Source of the DNA: Siphonodentalium dalli
Lineage: Eukaryota > Mollusca > Scaphopoda > Gadilida > Siphonodentaliidae
Direction of reading: 5' to 3'
NCBI GenBank assembly: GCA_032622095.1
Contig: CP136069.1
Coordinates: forward strand, 37,234,194-37,298,193
Length of the DNA stretch: 64,000 nucleotides
Below the pieces are notes generated by a model that was not told the origin of the DNA, did not search any database, and saw only the letters and a program-made list of their open reading frames with translations. Shown here one piece after another: positions 22,078 to 32,004 of this stretch. The position numbers and the translations under genes are program-made. Position 1 is the first letter of the stretch, and every line of letters begins with the position of its first letter.

Positions 22078-22470
22078 GCCTTGAAATAGTGCCTGTTATT
22101 TGCAGAATGAGATCCCCAGAGGGCGAATTTAGTGACGCTATCCAGCACGGCGAGCTAGTCCCACCAAATTCACCCTCTGGGGACCTCATTCTGCTTTGGC
22201 CTCAACTGTTATGGGAGACCTATGATCAGATTGAAGTTCGCCAGTTGAAATTGGTGATTTTCACCTATTAGTCTCCTCGATTATTCATTGTATCTTCTGC
22301 AAATTAAAGGATATAAAAACTGAACAGACGTAACTGAAAACAATGTTATTTTGAGACAATTCCCAGAAGATGAGGACCAAGAAGAATGAGGTCCCCAGGG
22401 GGTGACTTCCTCTGGGGACTTCAATCTGCAAATGACAGACCATTCCTTTTCAGGTGATGGGAGCGATTGC
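22078..22470 (+). mobile_element. hAT-E copy, right end degenerate
   Basis: CAAGCCTTGAAATAGTGCC at left. Stem-loop 1 is intact (CCCAGAGGGCGAATTTAG). The middle block ends GAAGATGAGGACC. Stem-loop 2 has collapsed to CCCAGGGGGTGACTTCC. No matching duplication found. Confidence 0.6.
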
Positions 22471-22599
22471 CTTCGCACCTGTAGGCACTCACAATTATTA
22501 ATTCACAGGTGCTAAAATTTTCACTCAGACTTCCCTCTTTTCGAAATGTTTATGGTCACTGTAATAGTAGATTCTATATTGAACTTTTTGAAGGTATAT

Positions 22600-22745
22600 T
22601 TAGAACCTTTCCCATCTGAGTTAAATTATGGGCATGTGAAAGTGTAACTGGATTATATTACAGTCGCAATTATACACCCATCTTCTGAATTGCGAGAGCA
22701 AATAAGTGCTCTCGCTGTGTTTTCCTCGTGGGAAGGACTGCAGAC
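22600..22745 (-). repeat. Dispersed repeat T, inverted copy
   Basis: ATTATGGGCATGTGAAAG, TGAATTGCGAGAGC and GTGTTTTCCTCGTGGGAA are the reverse complement of blocks at 8740-9090. Confidence 0.5.
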
Positions 22746-22815
22746 ACAATATTTCAAGGCTTAAACTGTCGCTGCTTGAGTGCTTGGATGAAATATAATA
22801 TCGAGATCACTTTAA

Positions 22816-22890
22816 CCCTTTAACCAACAGAAGGGCCCTGTGCCAATGCACCATAGGTCGCCTCACATATATAAGAGAATGCATTGGCTT
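22816..22890 (+). mobile_element. TTAA-1 relic with half a hairpin
   Basis: CCCTTTAACCAACAGAAGGG then CCCTGTGCCAATGCA, and directly CCATAGGTCGCCTCACATAT: the left arm of the hairpin is deleted up to the turn. All sequence after GCATTGGCTTAA is absent. It joins AAAGTGATGTGAAAC, the start of an FB-K-like unit. Confidence 0.75.
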
Positions 22891-23150
22891 AAAGTGATGT
22901 GAAACGTAAATTGAACCTCACAATTGAGTTCCCTGCGATATTCTGTGGAAAGACTGAATAAAATAACCCCCATACACGAAATGCCCCAACCAGATATCAG
23001 TTTGTACTAATTATACGGCCACGTAACTAACTATTTACTTTCCCTCAATCGGGACGAATAATTCCACTGTAAACACGAAATAAATACACTAACGAGTTGT
23101 AGTGTGCAGTCGTGGAAACACCCGAACACTTCCGACTTGGTCGGGATTGA
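22891..23150 (+). repeat. Strongly diverged FB-K-like arm
   Basis: AAGTGATGTGAAAC, then 'attctgtgg', 'actatttactttccctcaatcgggacg' and 'acactaacga' follow the order of FB-K blocks but differ at many positions. Could be an old copy or a related family. Confidence 0.4.
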
Positions 23151-23700
23151 GTCGGCTTTCGTTCTCAGAAAATAGCTTCCGTGGAGGGAGGCCGTTTGCT
23201 GGAATAGCGTAACATCAGCTTAATAAAACGAAAAACAAGCGGTATAGTCAATTCGAATGGGAGGGATATAAAAGGAATTATTGCCTGAAATCACCAACGG
23301 AAGAACATTGACCGAGTTATGAAGGAATTATAATCAAAGTGGTCATGATCGAGCAATGAACAACGGTAACAGTTGAAAATGTTACTATTTATAGAAATTT
23401 GTAATCGTTGCAGATCGTTGACTGATTTTATGATCGATATACAGCAGGTACAGTCTCGTGCAGAAAGAGTTGTCTTACATGTGTATTTCAAACTGTTTAA
23501 TTACCTGTGCAATGCTACATGTGTGCCATATTGCTATTCACTATTCTAGTACAGACCGTATTTGTTTGGGACAGCGATGGTGATATAGATATCCATATGG
23601 AATTATGTTTTCTTCAATTTTTGAGTTTATATAGGCCCAAATAAATATACCATAAGATGGACTCAATCATTGACAGTTAGAATTGGATGGAAGTAAAGAA
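23151..23700. other. Low-copy sequence, no recognisable gene
   Basis: 23100-23240 is unusually CG-rich for this window (ACACCCGAACACTTCC, GGTCGGGATTGAGTCGG). The 66-residue minus-strand frame at 23291-23491 has no family match. A regulatory or first-exon region is possible but not shown. Confidence 0.3.
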
Positions 23701-23715
23701 GTGTTGTGTATTTGC

Positions 23716-24985
23716 ACTAAGTATAAGCGCAATTGCTTTATGCTTAAGCGCAAATATTTGTATGCAAATAAATAATAAATGTAAAAAAGACTCCCATGTG
23801 ATTTGCTCGAAACTCAAATTAACTCAGGCCATAAAACATTACTCAAACATAGGTGAGGACTCCACCCAGATCCCATACTAAGATGGATATTCAGACTGAG
23901 GAAACCAGTTGGAGATAGGTACATGTATTTGCTTAAGCATAATTCATTTCAATTACGCTTAAGTGTAAATGAAATCCACTTAAGCGTAAATGAGTTGCGC
24001 TTAACCGTAATTCATATACACTCCCAATGAACTCCACATACTCAAGCTGAAATGGATGCAACCACATTACTAATGCCAGTAAGTTAACATACATCAGATT
24101 ATACAAATATACATATAAGGTAAGACAGCCGATGAAATTATTGCTCTTAATATAATTCCAATGTATTATGATAACGCATAAGTCAATTATGCTTAAGCGT
24201 AAATGATTACATTAAGCGTAACTGATTTATGCTTAAGCGTAAATTATTTACGCTTAAATGCAATTAGTTAATATAAAATGTGAAAATGAATCATTTGCGC
24301 TTAAGCGCAAGTATATGTCTATCAATATATTTGCGCTTAAGCGCAAATACCTAACACTCCCTTACTTCCCTCTGATTGTGAATGATAGAGTCCATCTCAT
24401 AGTATATTATCATGGACCCATAGTAGTAGCCCCATATAATACTGAAACATTGAAGAAAAAATATTTCCATATGCATATATCAGCATCTCTGTCCCTGGTG
24501 TCCCAAGAATTGGTGCCTCACTCCCAGAGCAGCTCTAGTATATTTTATTAAAGGGACATCTCCTACACAGATATATACCATTTCCATGGCCATAAATATG
24601 GAATTCAGGGTTACTGGGGGACTCGCTTCCCTCATATGGTGTACTTATTGACTTGAAATTGGGGAAAACCCCAATTTTCATATTATCAGCATCCCTGTCC
24701 CCAAGAATTTGTGTCTCCATCCCAGAGATCTAGTATATTTTATAAAAGAGATATATCCTGCACATATCTCTACCATTTCCATGGTCATAAAAGAGTTATT
24801 GTGGTTACTGGGGGGGGGGGGGGGGGTGCTTCCCTCATATGGTGGGTCTGTGCCATTTAAAATTAATTCAGGGGGGTGATATCAATGCATATTAATTTTT
24901 ATTTGCGCAAATGATTTACACTGAAGCGCAAATGATAGATGTTATTTTGCGAAATATTTGCGCTTGATCGTAAATGAATAATAAA
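23716..24985. repeat. Cluster of dispersed GCTTAAGC palindromes
   Basis: More than a dozen copies of a palindrome with consensus ATTTRCGCTTAAGCGYAAAT lie between 23716 and 24985. Perfect versions are TTTGCGCTTAAGCGCAAA (near 24343) and TTGCGCTTAAGCGCAAG (near 24296). Spacing is irregular (about 20 to 500 bp), so this is not a simple tandem array. Confidence 0.75.
24473..24843 (+). repeat. Tandem duplication, about 205-bp period, with G17 run
   Basis: CAGCATCTCTGTCCC...AAGAATTGGTG...CTAGTATATTTTATTAAAG...CTTCCCTCATATGGTG is repeated as CAGCATCCCTGTCCCC...CTTCCCTCATATGGTG. In the second copy CTGGGGGACTC has become 17 consecutive G (24810-24826). Confidence 0.75.
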
Positions 24986-24999
24986 TGTGAAATGGGTAT

Positions 25000-25590
25000 C
25001 CCATACATGAAATGCCGCATCTATATGCTATAGCGCGTATATCCTACAGGTCTGGGTGAACCACCGATCAATCAATAACAGCCCGATCGGGCTAAAGTAG
25101 ACCGATCAGGCTAAAATAGACCGATCGTTCTTTCACAGCCAGCTTGAATCTTGGATAAAGGGAGTAGGCCTACTCTAAATTGTTCTTTCAAGAGAAATAG
25201 GCCTCCCATACATGAAACGCCTTATCTATATACTATAGCGCGCATACCCTACAGGTCTGGGTGAACCACCGATCAATCAATAATAGCCCGATCGGGCTAA
25301 AATAGACTGATCAGTCTTTCACAGCCAGCCTGAATCTTGGATAAAGGGAGTAGGCCTACTATAAATTGTTCTTTCAAGTGAAATAGGCCTCCCATACATA
25401 AAACGCCTTATCTATATCCTATAGTGCGCATATCCTACAGGTCTGGGTGAACCACCGATCAATCAATAATAGCCCGATCGGACTAAAATATACCGATCGT
25501 GCTAAAATAATCCCATCGGTCTTTCACAGCCAGCATGAATCTTGGATAAAGGGAGTAGGCCTACTCTAAATTGTTCTTTCAAGTTACAAC
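25000..25590 (+). repeat. Three-copy tandem repeat, 185-198 bp
   Basis: CCCATACATGAAA...CTACAGGTCTGGGTGAACCA...AGGGAGTAGGCCTACT...TTGTTCTTTCAAG occurs three times (starts near 25007, 25205, 25390). A sub-repeat AGCCCGATCGGGCTAAA / AGACCGATCRGGCTAAA varies in number between units. Confidence 0.85.
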
Positions 25591-26502
25591 CATTTTTTTG
25601 TAAAAATATTATTCTGATTCATTTTGAAACTAATGAAAGACAATTTTGAAACTAATGAAAGACAATGTATAATTTTTTCCTGGTATATTCATCATAAATT
25701 TGAAAAAATCTTCAAGCAAACAAAATTTCAATATTCAAGAAATCTCTTACAACAGTGTCAGGAAGACCAATCGATCTAGCTCAGCACGATTGGTCTATTG
25801 TTATGTCAAATATTATTGAAATATTGCTTATAATTTTCATTTACAGAAGTCAATAATTCGCATGCAGATAACTTCACCTCGTATTCGGCCAAATATGTTG
25901 ACGTTAGATTAGAAGGCAGAATTCCCAGATTTGTTTATTATTGGTGAACCTGGATAATTTCGGAGGTGTGTCAATCGTCTTTTGCACACTGTGAATACGT
26001 ACTCATTCTCTCCTAAATTTGCAAAAATCCATATATATATAAATATATATACAGAGTGTGAAAACGTTGTTAGTTGCCAAATAATTGTCGACATTTTACT
26101 TAGAAAACTTGAATGCAAAAACTATGATAGGCCCCCTATTATTTTGTTTGTTTTTTTCTCTTTTTGTTGAATCTACTTTCGTTATCGACATGTCGGCCTT
26201 TGTTTTGGCTGTTCTCCCAGTCGTGCGTGCCAGCCGATCGTCGTTATTCGGGTGGTTCCGATTTCCTCCGAATATATCCACGAGACTCCGCGCGCTGATT
26301 CGCTCCGAAAATGTGTTAGTATCTGAGAAGATTTCTTACTCTGATCGCAGTTTTCAACAATTTAATACAGGGCGAGTACCGCACTAATAATATGCCACAT
26401 TGGGGGTTTCTTTCTAGTTTTTTATGACCTTTCTTGTGGTATATGGGGCACAGTTCTGTCTGACATCAAATATATGCCCACCGGGAGTGAAGCTAATGAC
26501 TT
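25591..26502. other. Low-copy sequence with a CG-rich patch
   Basis: 26180-26390 has a high CG-dinucleotide density and an open frame on the plus strand (26085-26387, 100 codons) with a hydrophobic start (FCLFFSLFVESTF). I do not recognise the protein. No splice or family evidence supports it. Confidence 0.35.
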
Positions 26503-26788
26503 TAACACATTAAAATTTATAAAATTGTTAAAGAATGTAAGAAAAAATGGTAAAAAGTGTTAAAAAAAGATTTTTTTTAGGCCAATGCATTCTCTTATAT
26601 ATGCGAGGCGACCTATGGTCGACTCGCATATATAAGAGAATGCATTGGCACAGGGCATAACTGTAACTATCACAATGTGGTCAAGGAGCCGGTTCCAATG
26701 ATATCCATATTTGTATGGTTTTATTGAGACAGACCCAAGATATTTTAGGCTGTTGAAGCTTTATTTGGCCGGTTTGTTGGGTAAAGGG
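26503..26788 (+). mobile_element. TTAA-1 MITE, left end truncated
   Basis: Starts in the spacer at AACACATTAAAATTTATAAA, keeps hairpin 2 and the right tail, and ends TGTTGGGTAAAGGG followed by TTATAC (TTAA lost its last A). Hairpin 1 and the left TIR are gone. Confidence 0.85.
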
Positions 26789-26998
26789 TTATACAAAAGT
26801 CAACCCTATCAAATCTATCAAATTACAAGATGTGAATAATGCAGTTTTTAGCCTTATAATGTAAATGCATAATACACTGAAAACCAAAGCTGAATAATAT
26901 CTGAATGAAAATCAGAAGTAAAAACAGTCAGGGATATAAGAAGCAAGGCACATGAGAGAGAAGCTGATAACACAATGGGGGCAGAAAATGTTGCTATA

Positions 26999-27211
26999 TA
27001 GCAATGCCCTAAATAATCGACTCCTTAACCACAGCAGAATTATGGGTAATTTTTCAGGATTTAGTCGGAAATATGGCTTGTTGCCATTCATCGGAAAGCT
27101 CTCACTGAGAGCTTTTTGATGAATGGCAACAAGCCATATTTTTTACTAATTCCTGAAAAGTTACCCATAATTCTGCTGTTGTTAAGCAGTCAATTATTTA
27201 GGGCATTACTG
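26999..27211. mobile_element. FB-TA element
   Basis: Left end AGCAATGCCC (mutated), right end GGGCATTACTG + TA. Turn CTCTCACTGAGAGC. The right arm has AGCTTTTTGATG and TATTTTTTACTAAT in place of the usual CCGATG and TTTCCGACTAAA, so the arms have diverged independently. Confidence 0.8.
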
Positions 27212-27286
27212 TAATATCTCTAAAATTACGGAAAGATCCTTAGGTAATTCATCACTTTTGTGCCTAAAGTTGATAAAAGCCATTGA

Positions 27287-27546
27287 CCCTTCCATGACTG
27301 CAGTTTCCTGAAATTTTGCGAAAACCCTGTGCCAAAGCATTCTATATATACATATGTGAGTATCCCATAGGGAGGCTCAAATATATAAGAGAATGCATTG
27401 GCCTAACACAATTTGCATAGACCTTGTAATCCAGTGCAATTTCTCTTATGTATGAAAGGCTCCCTATCGGAGACTCATTTATATAAGAGAATGCACTGGC
27501 ACATGATCTTTAATGCTGCACCAGCACAGCTCCCATCATGAAAGGG
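27287..27546 (-). mobile_element. TTAA-3 MITE beside the kinesin exon
   Basis: Reverse copy: TTGACCC left (TTAA with one change), GCTCCCATCATGAAAGGG + TTAA at right (27547-27550). Two hairpins of the TCCCATAGGGA type. Its end lies 45 bp from the exon edge, within the downstream intron. Confidence 0.85.
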
Positions 27547-27591
27547 TTAAATACTAACGGACGGTAGAGGCTAACCATCTCTTTTACTGAC

Positions 27592-27728
27592 CTTGAGTTT
27601 TCTATAGGAGTGATAAAGACTTCATTGTTCTCGATATCAACCAAGCAGTGCTCGGGTAGGATCCCTAATCCGTTCAACTGTATATCCTGTGGGATAACTG
27701 AATCAGGTCCGCCTACCAACGTGTGATC
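27592..27728 (-). CDS. Internal exon of a kinesin-3 (KIF13-like), FHA domain core
   Basis: This is the only host protein segment I can support. On the minus strand the exon is preceded by TGCTGTATTTTCAG (acceptor) and followed by GTCAGT (donor). It is 137 nt: phase 0 at entry, 45 codons plus two bases. The peptide runs DHTLVGGPDS, then QDIQLNGLGILPEHC, then LVDIENNEVFITPIENS. This order (HTLxG, QDIQLxGxGI, PEHC, IDI, LTP-like) is that of the forkhead-associated domain following the motor in KIF13A/B and relatives. In that family the preceding residues are LLVYYLK and the following ones VNG, where this exon would end. Members are plus-end motors for vesicles. Neither neighbouring exon was found here, so flanking introns are long or the exons lie outside. 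A single-exon pseudogene is unlikely because both splice sites are intact. Confidence 0.75.
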
Positions 27729-27928
27729 CTGAAAATACAGCAACAAATTGTAAAGCAAATTGTAAACTTCAGCATTATCAAATTAGCTTGATATATACAA
27801 GAAATACCTACCGGTTTGCAGTCTGTGTGTGTCTCGGAAAAACTCCTTGAAAACATAGAAATTAGCATCTCAGATGAAAACCCTTATTTTTTAGCTTTAA
27901 CATTTAAAACGGAACTGACAGGAGTTAA

Positions 27929-28173
27929 CCCTTTCCTGACGAGGAGCAACGCTGGTGCAGCATTACAGATCCTGTGCCAGTGCAAACTCTTATATTTGAA
28001 AGTCTCATCATATAGGGACCCTTTCATATTTTAGAGAATGCACAGGCTTACAAGGTCAAGGTAAATATTGTTAGGCCTATGTATTCTCTTGGATATGCGA
28101 GTTTCCCATATATAAGAGAATGAATTGGCACATGGTATTCACAAAGTGTCAGGAAACTCCTGTCATGGAAGGG
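27929..28173 (+). mobile_element. TTAA-3 MITE
   Basis: TTAA (27925-27928) CCCTTTCCTGACGAGGAGC ... AACTCCTGTCATGGAAGGG TTAA (28174-28177). Both hairpins are strongly shortened in their arms (CTTATATTTGAAAGTCTCAT; CTTGGATATGCGAGTTTCCC), so it is an old copy. Confidence 0.82.
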
Positions 28174-28256
28174 TTAAGATCACAATAGCCCATTCTTTGC
28201 TAAAGAGATAATCCCAATCATTTATAAAAGAATACATTTGAACGGTCTATTAAATA

Positions 28257-28451
28257 CAGTAATGCCCTAAATAATCGACTACTTAACCACAGCAGAATTA
28301 TGGGTAATTTTTCAGGATTTAGTCGGAAATATGGCTTGTTGCCATTCATCAGAAAGCTCTCACTGGCAACAAGCCATATTTCTGACTAAATCCTGAAAAC
28401 TTACCCATAATTCTGCTATGGTTAAGAAGTCGATTATTTAGGGCATTACTG
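28257..28451. mobile_element. FB-TA element inside a TTAA-4 fragment
   Basis: TA + CAGTAATGCCC ... GGGCATTACTG + TA. The hairpin turn lacks about 18 bp on the right arm (CTCTCACTGGCAACAAG). Flanks 'ttgaacggtctatta' and 'tagtattattcatctggatg' are TTAA-4 interior, so FB-TA inserted into TTAA-4. Confidence 0.85.
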
Positions 28452-28824
28452 TAGTATTATTCATCTGGATGAGTTTTCTGGGCCAAATAAGTGGACGACT
28501 GACAATACAAGCACAAAAGGAGTCTATTTATTGGAGAGAAAGTTTCTCCTTCGCCTATTCACTTCACCGACTGAGCCACTGAGGGCCCCCACACATTACA
28601 CAATCATCTGTGTGACATTCCAGACACTGTACATGACACCCACACCTACTCTCAAACAGAGGATCCAACAATAGGAAAATAAAGTGATGGAATAAATCCT
28701 CTCCCTGTAGATGGAGGTATGAAATTGATGAACCCACTAGGGTGTATTATATATGATCAGACATAATGATCTAATGTTGTTTATATGCTGTGGACTGTTT
28801 GTGACATAACACAGTTAATCCATG

Positions 28825-29060
28825 CAAGTCTGAGTTTAGTGTGTCTTGTCATTTGAAAAATGAGGTCCCAGAGGGTGAATTTAGTGATGCTATCCCACAC
28901 AGAAGGCTAGCATCACCATATTCACACTCAGGGAACCTCATTCTGCATGGCCTCATCTGCTATGGGAGACATAGACACAGATTGAGGTTCCAAAATGGTG
29001 AATATTGTGATGTACACCCATTGGGAACCTCGATTATGCAACGTGTCTTCTGCCAAATTG
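28825..29060 (+). mobile_element. hAT-E copy, truncated
   Basis: CAAGTCTGAGTTTAGTGTG, one stem-loop (CACACAGAAGGCTAGC turn), and the middle block to AACGTGTCTTCTGCC. The right stem-loop is missing. A TTAA-2 follows 48 bp downstream. Confidence 0.6.
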
Positions 29061-29107
29061 GGTATTGTGTATTGCCATAGGGTATTGTGTAAGTTGTCTT
29101 TAATTAA

Positions 29108-29333
29108 CCCTTTGAGTGTCAGGTCCGATTTTTGTATCAACCCATATACCCTGTGCCAATGCATTCTCTTATATATGCAAGTCGACCATATTTCGCCTCG
29201 CATATATAAGAGAATGCATTGGCCTAAAATTTTTTTTTTTTTTTTACAATTTTAATAATTTATTCTTATATTCTTTAACAGACTTATTTTGTAGGTTTAG
29301 GGCCGATGAGATCGGCCCCTGACACTCAAAGCG
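29108..29333 (+). mobile_element. TTAA-2 MITE
   Basis: TTAA (29104-29107) CCCTTTGAGTGTCAGG ... CCTGACACTCAAAGCG TTAA (29334-29337). The hairpin has GCAAG and TTTCG changes near the turn. Note the compensated TIR change GTCAGG/CCTGAC. Confidence 0.88.
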
Positions 29334-29439
29334 TTAAGATACAGTTACTTCAGCCTGTGGTGCAGATGGTATTGTCCGTTTGCGGTGGATTTACATGATG
29401 ATTACCTCGATATCTACCCTATCCCCCCGACGATTTCCT

Positions 29440-29800
29440 GAATATCTACTCTGGCTATGCCCGTAGAGATTGCATACTCAACCAGTTCAAAACCTGTGAA
29501 CTTTTTGATGTTTGAGTTTATAACATTGAACAAGAGCATTACCAGGGGGTCGCAAAATACGCCTGTAGTAAATGAAACAAAGGCCATAACTCTGGTGAAA
29601 ATTGGTGGGCGGAACCCAAAGTTGAACTTGAATTGTATTGTGGGCTAGTAAACCCATGTACCAAATGTCATTTCATCATCCGGAAATGAACATTGAGCGC
29701 AAATTCCAACAAAAAGGGCCATAACTCTGGTGAAAATTGTCGGGTGGAAACCAAACATTTTGTGCTAGTAAACCCATACTAAATTTTATTTCCAAAATAT
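29440..29800 (+). repeat. MUL-L fragment joined to repeat H
   Basis: 29440-29530 has CTACTCTGGCTATGCCCGTAG and TTCAAAACCTGTGAAC from the MUL-L left arm. From 29533 AACAAGAGCATTACCAGGGG begins a repeat H copy with two sub-units, ending near 29800 without the GACA run. Confidence 0.5.
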
Positions 29801-29922
29801 AACAGTACTTTATCTTAACAACATCAGTTTGGAGTACCAGCATCATATAAATTCAATTCAATTTTAGTAGGACCTGTTTCTTAACCAGCGGTGTGGTGGT
29901 CATGGTAGCTTCATGCCCTTAA

Positions 29923-30314
29923 CCCTTTACCCAACAGAAGGGCCCTGTGCCAATGCATTCTCTTATATATGCGAGTCGACCATAGGTCGCCTCGCATATA
30001 TAAGAGAATGCATTGGCTTAACACATTAAAAATTATAAAATTGTTAAAGAATGTAAGAAAGAATGGTAAAAAGTGTTAAAAAAAGATTTTTTTTAGGCCA
30101 ATGGATTCTCTTATATATGCGAGGCGACCTATGGTCGACTCGCATATATAAGAGAATGCATTGGCACAGGGCATAACTGTAACTATCACAATGTGGTCAA
30201 GGAGCCGGTTCCAATGATATCCATATTTGTATGGTTCTATTGAGACAGACCGAAGATATTTTAGGCTGTTGAAGCTTTATTTGGCCGGTTTAGGCCGGTT
30301 TGTTGGGTAAAGGG
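29923..30314 (+). mobile_element. TTAA-1 MITE, full length
   Basis: TTAA at 29919-29922 and 30315-30318. 392 bp with both hairpins. Hairpin 2 has GGATTC in place of GCATTC (unpaired change), so the palindrome has begun to decay. The tail has TTTGGCCGGTTTAGGCCGG. Confidence 0.9.
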
Positions 30315-30499
30315 TTAATAATATGTCAACATGAATAGAATGATACACAAGACCCCTGGGGGCACAATACAGTGAATTAATGGGACCACAGAGACAGTCT
30401 GTTCCATGGTTAACAGTTTCATAATGAATTAGTACACATATGTGAAACCATTACTCACACTGCCTGGGGCCATAATTAAAAATATTTTGCTTTACCCAG

Positions 30500-30732
30500 A
30501 CTCAGCAACATTTATATGTTTCAAGAATTGTAGTAGGTTGACAAGAAAACCAATGCCTTGTATATATATGAAAATATACATTGGCTTAACAATATTTACC
30601 TTGACTGTGTAAGCCAGTGCATTCTCTTATATATGCGAGGCTCCCTATGGGAGACTCACATATATAAGAGAATGCACTGGCTGGCACAGGATTTGTAATG
30701 CTGTACCAGCTCACCTCCCGCCACAAAAGATT
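30500..30732 (-). mobile_element. TTAA-3 MITE, degenerate
   Basis: Keeps one good hairpin (GCCAGTGCATTCTC ... GAGAATGCACTGGC) and the end-like CAGCTCACCTCCCGCCAC. Termini are eroded (AAAGATTTAAA). It precedes the first copy of the segmental duplication, as the 31786 element precedes the second. Confidence 0.65.
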
Positions 30733-31650
30733 TAAAATTGCACTGCATGGTCAGTATTTTAAAACCATCAATCAGCCCTTATAGCGATTCATTATGGCAG
30801 CTAAAAGGTATTCAAATAGATAGTAAAACTTATTGTAAAATTTACCTAAAATACACTTTGAAGGATCAGTATCAGGAATTTAAAGTAAGTTTAACAATCT
30901 AAGGCTATAATACTTGTTGATCTTATTACCAGAACATTCCTACAAATGAATCAATGGGAATCAAGTAACTACTCATTAGGGAGTATTTAGTTAGTAAAGG
31001 GTTATGCTAGAGCATTATATAGACGACTAACCTACTTAATATCCCATGATATATCCATATGTATAGATCCTTTAACTCAATGATATTCACAACAAACGGA
31101 ACCCGATCGTGTTATTATAAATCCCAACACATCAGTTTATAAACCATCGATTCGTGTATAACCCGTCAGATGAAACAGAACAATATCCTCATAAATACCA
31201 TCCAAGAATAACAGAAATGTACATACAGTAATGTTCTAAATAATCGACTCCTTAACCACAGCAGAATTATGGGTAACTTTTCAGGATTTAGTCGGGAATA
31301 TGGCTTGTTGCCATTCATCGGAAAGCTCTCAATGAGAGCTTTCCGATGAATGGCAACAAGCCATATTTCCAACTAAATCCTGAAAAATTACCCATAATTC
31401 TGCTGTGGTTAAGGACTCGATTATTTAGAACATTACTGTACACCTTTACAAGACTCACAGACAAGAGAGCATCTGAACTCTTAATTTTTACTGTAGATTA
31501 TAGCGTCCTAATAAAGTAAGACATAAATGCAGTGCTTCTGTCACGCACGACCGTTGTCGTTTGTATGTGACATGCAGGAACTAATTAGCAAATGCTGCAG
31601 AGAATATTATATGTGACAGATCTCTATTCCACCTTCAACACAAGAATAGC
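30733..31650 (+). repeat. Segmental duplication, copy 1 (carries FB-TA)
   Basis: TTTGAAGGATCAGTATCAGG (30857), TAGTTAGTAAAGGGTTATGC, ATATCCATATGTATAGATCC and GACAAGAGAGCATCTGAAC recur in the same order at 32083-32490. Copy 1 contains the FB-TA at 31226-31438; copy 2 does not. Confidence 0.9.
31226..31438. mobile_element. FB-TA element with a paralogous empty site
   Basis: TA (31224-31225) CAGTAATGTTC ... GAACATTACTG TA (31439-31440), 213 bp. The second duplicate reads GTACATAAGCC where this one reads GTACATA-element-TACACC. This shows that the element is bounded exactly as stated and that TA was duplicated. Confidence 0.95.
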
Positions 31651-31785
31651 TTGTTGGAAGATTTCCCATATATAATTTTTGCTAAATTTCCCAGGAATTC
31701 CTATATATTTTAGTGCAATTAATTACCGTATGCAAAATTACGTTAGTGTTTGTTAGTTATTTCCATAATATATTGCCCCTCTTAA

Positions 31786-32000
31786 CACATCCATGACTGA
31801 AGCTTCGTGAAATCCCATAGGGATCGCCTCGCATATATATATGAAAAGACATTGGCGTAATAATATTTACCTTGACCTTGTAAGCCAGTGCATTCTCTTA
31901 GGTATGTGAAGCTCCCAATGGGAGACTCGCATATAATTAAGGGAATGCACTGGCACAGGGCCTTTAATGCTGCACCACCACAGCTCCCGTTATCAAAGGG
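31786..32000 (-). mobile_element. TTAA-3 MITE, degenerate
   Basis: TTAA (31782-31785) then ACATCCATGACTGAAGC; right end TATCAAAGGG TTAA (32001-32004). One hairpin is eroded and one recognisable (CTTAGGTATGTGAAGC). Confidence 0.7.
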
Positions 32001-32004
32001 TTAA

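Noticed and set aside
24681-24720. Minus-strand peptide GDTNSWGQG, recalling the HGDRILWGNN of kinesin FHA domains.
   Set aside because: It lies in a tandem-duplicated non-coding repeat (24473-24843), and the rest of the motif is absent.
23716-25590. A CRISPR-like arrangement of repeated palindromes.
   Set aside because: Spacing is irregular, the intervening sequences vary widely in length, and the context is an animal genome full of transposons.
27812-27846. Possible 34-nt exon on the minus strand upstream of the kinesin exon (TTTTCAAG acceptor, GTAGGT donor).
   Set aside because: The encoded residues (EFFRDTHRLQTG) do not fit the KIF13 sequence expected before the FHA exon (LLVYYLK), and the intron would be only about 80 nt. 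Probably chance.
28560-28592. tRNA-like segment (minus strand CTCAGTGGCTCAGTCGG).
   Set aside because: Only an A-box resemblance. No B box follows, and the stretch could be chance or an old SINE scrap.
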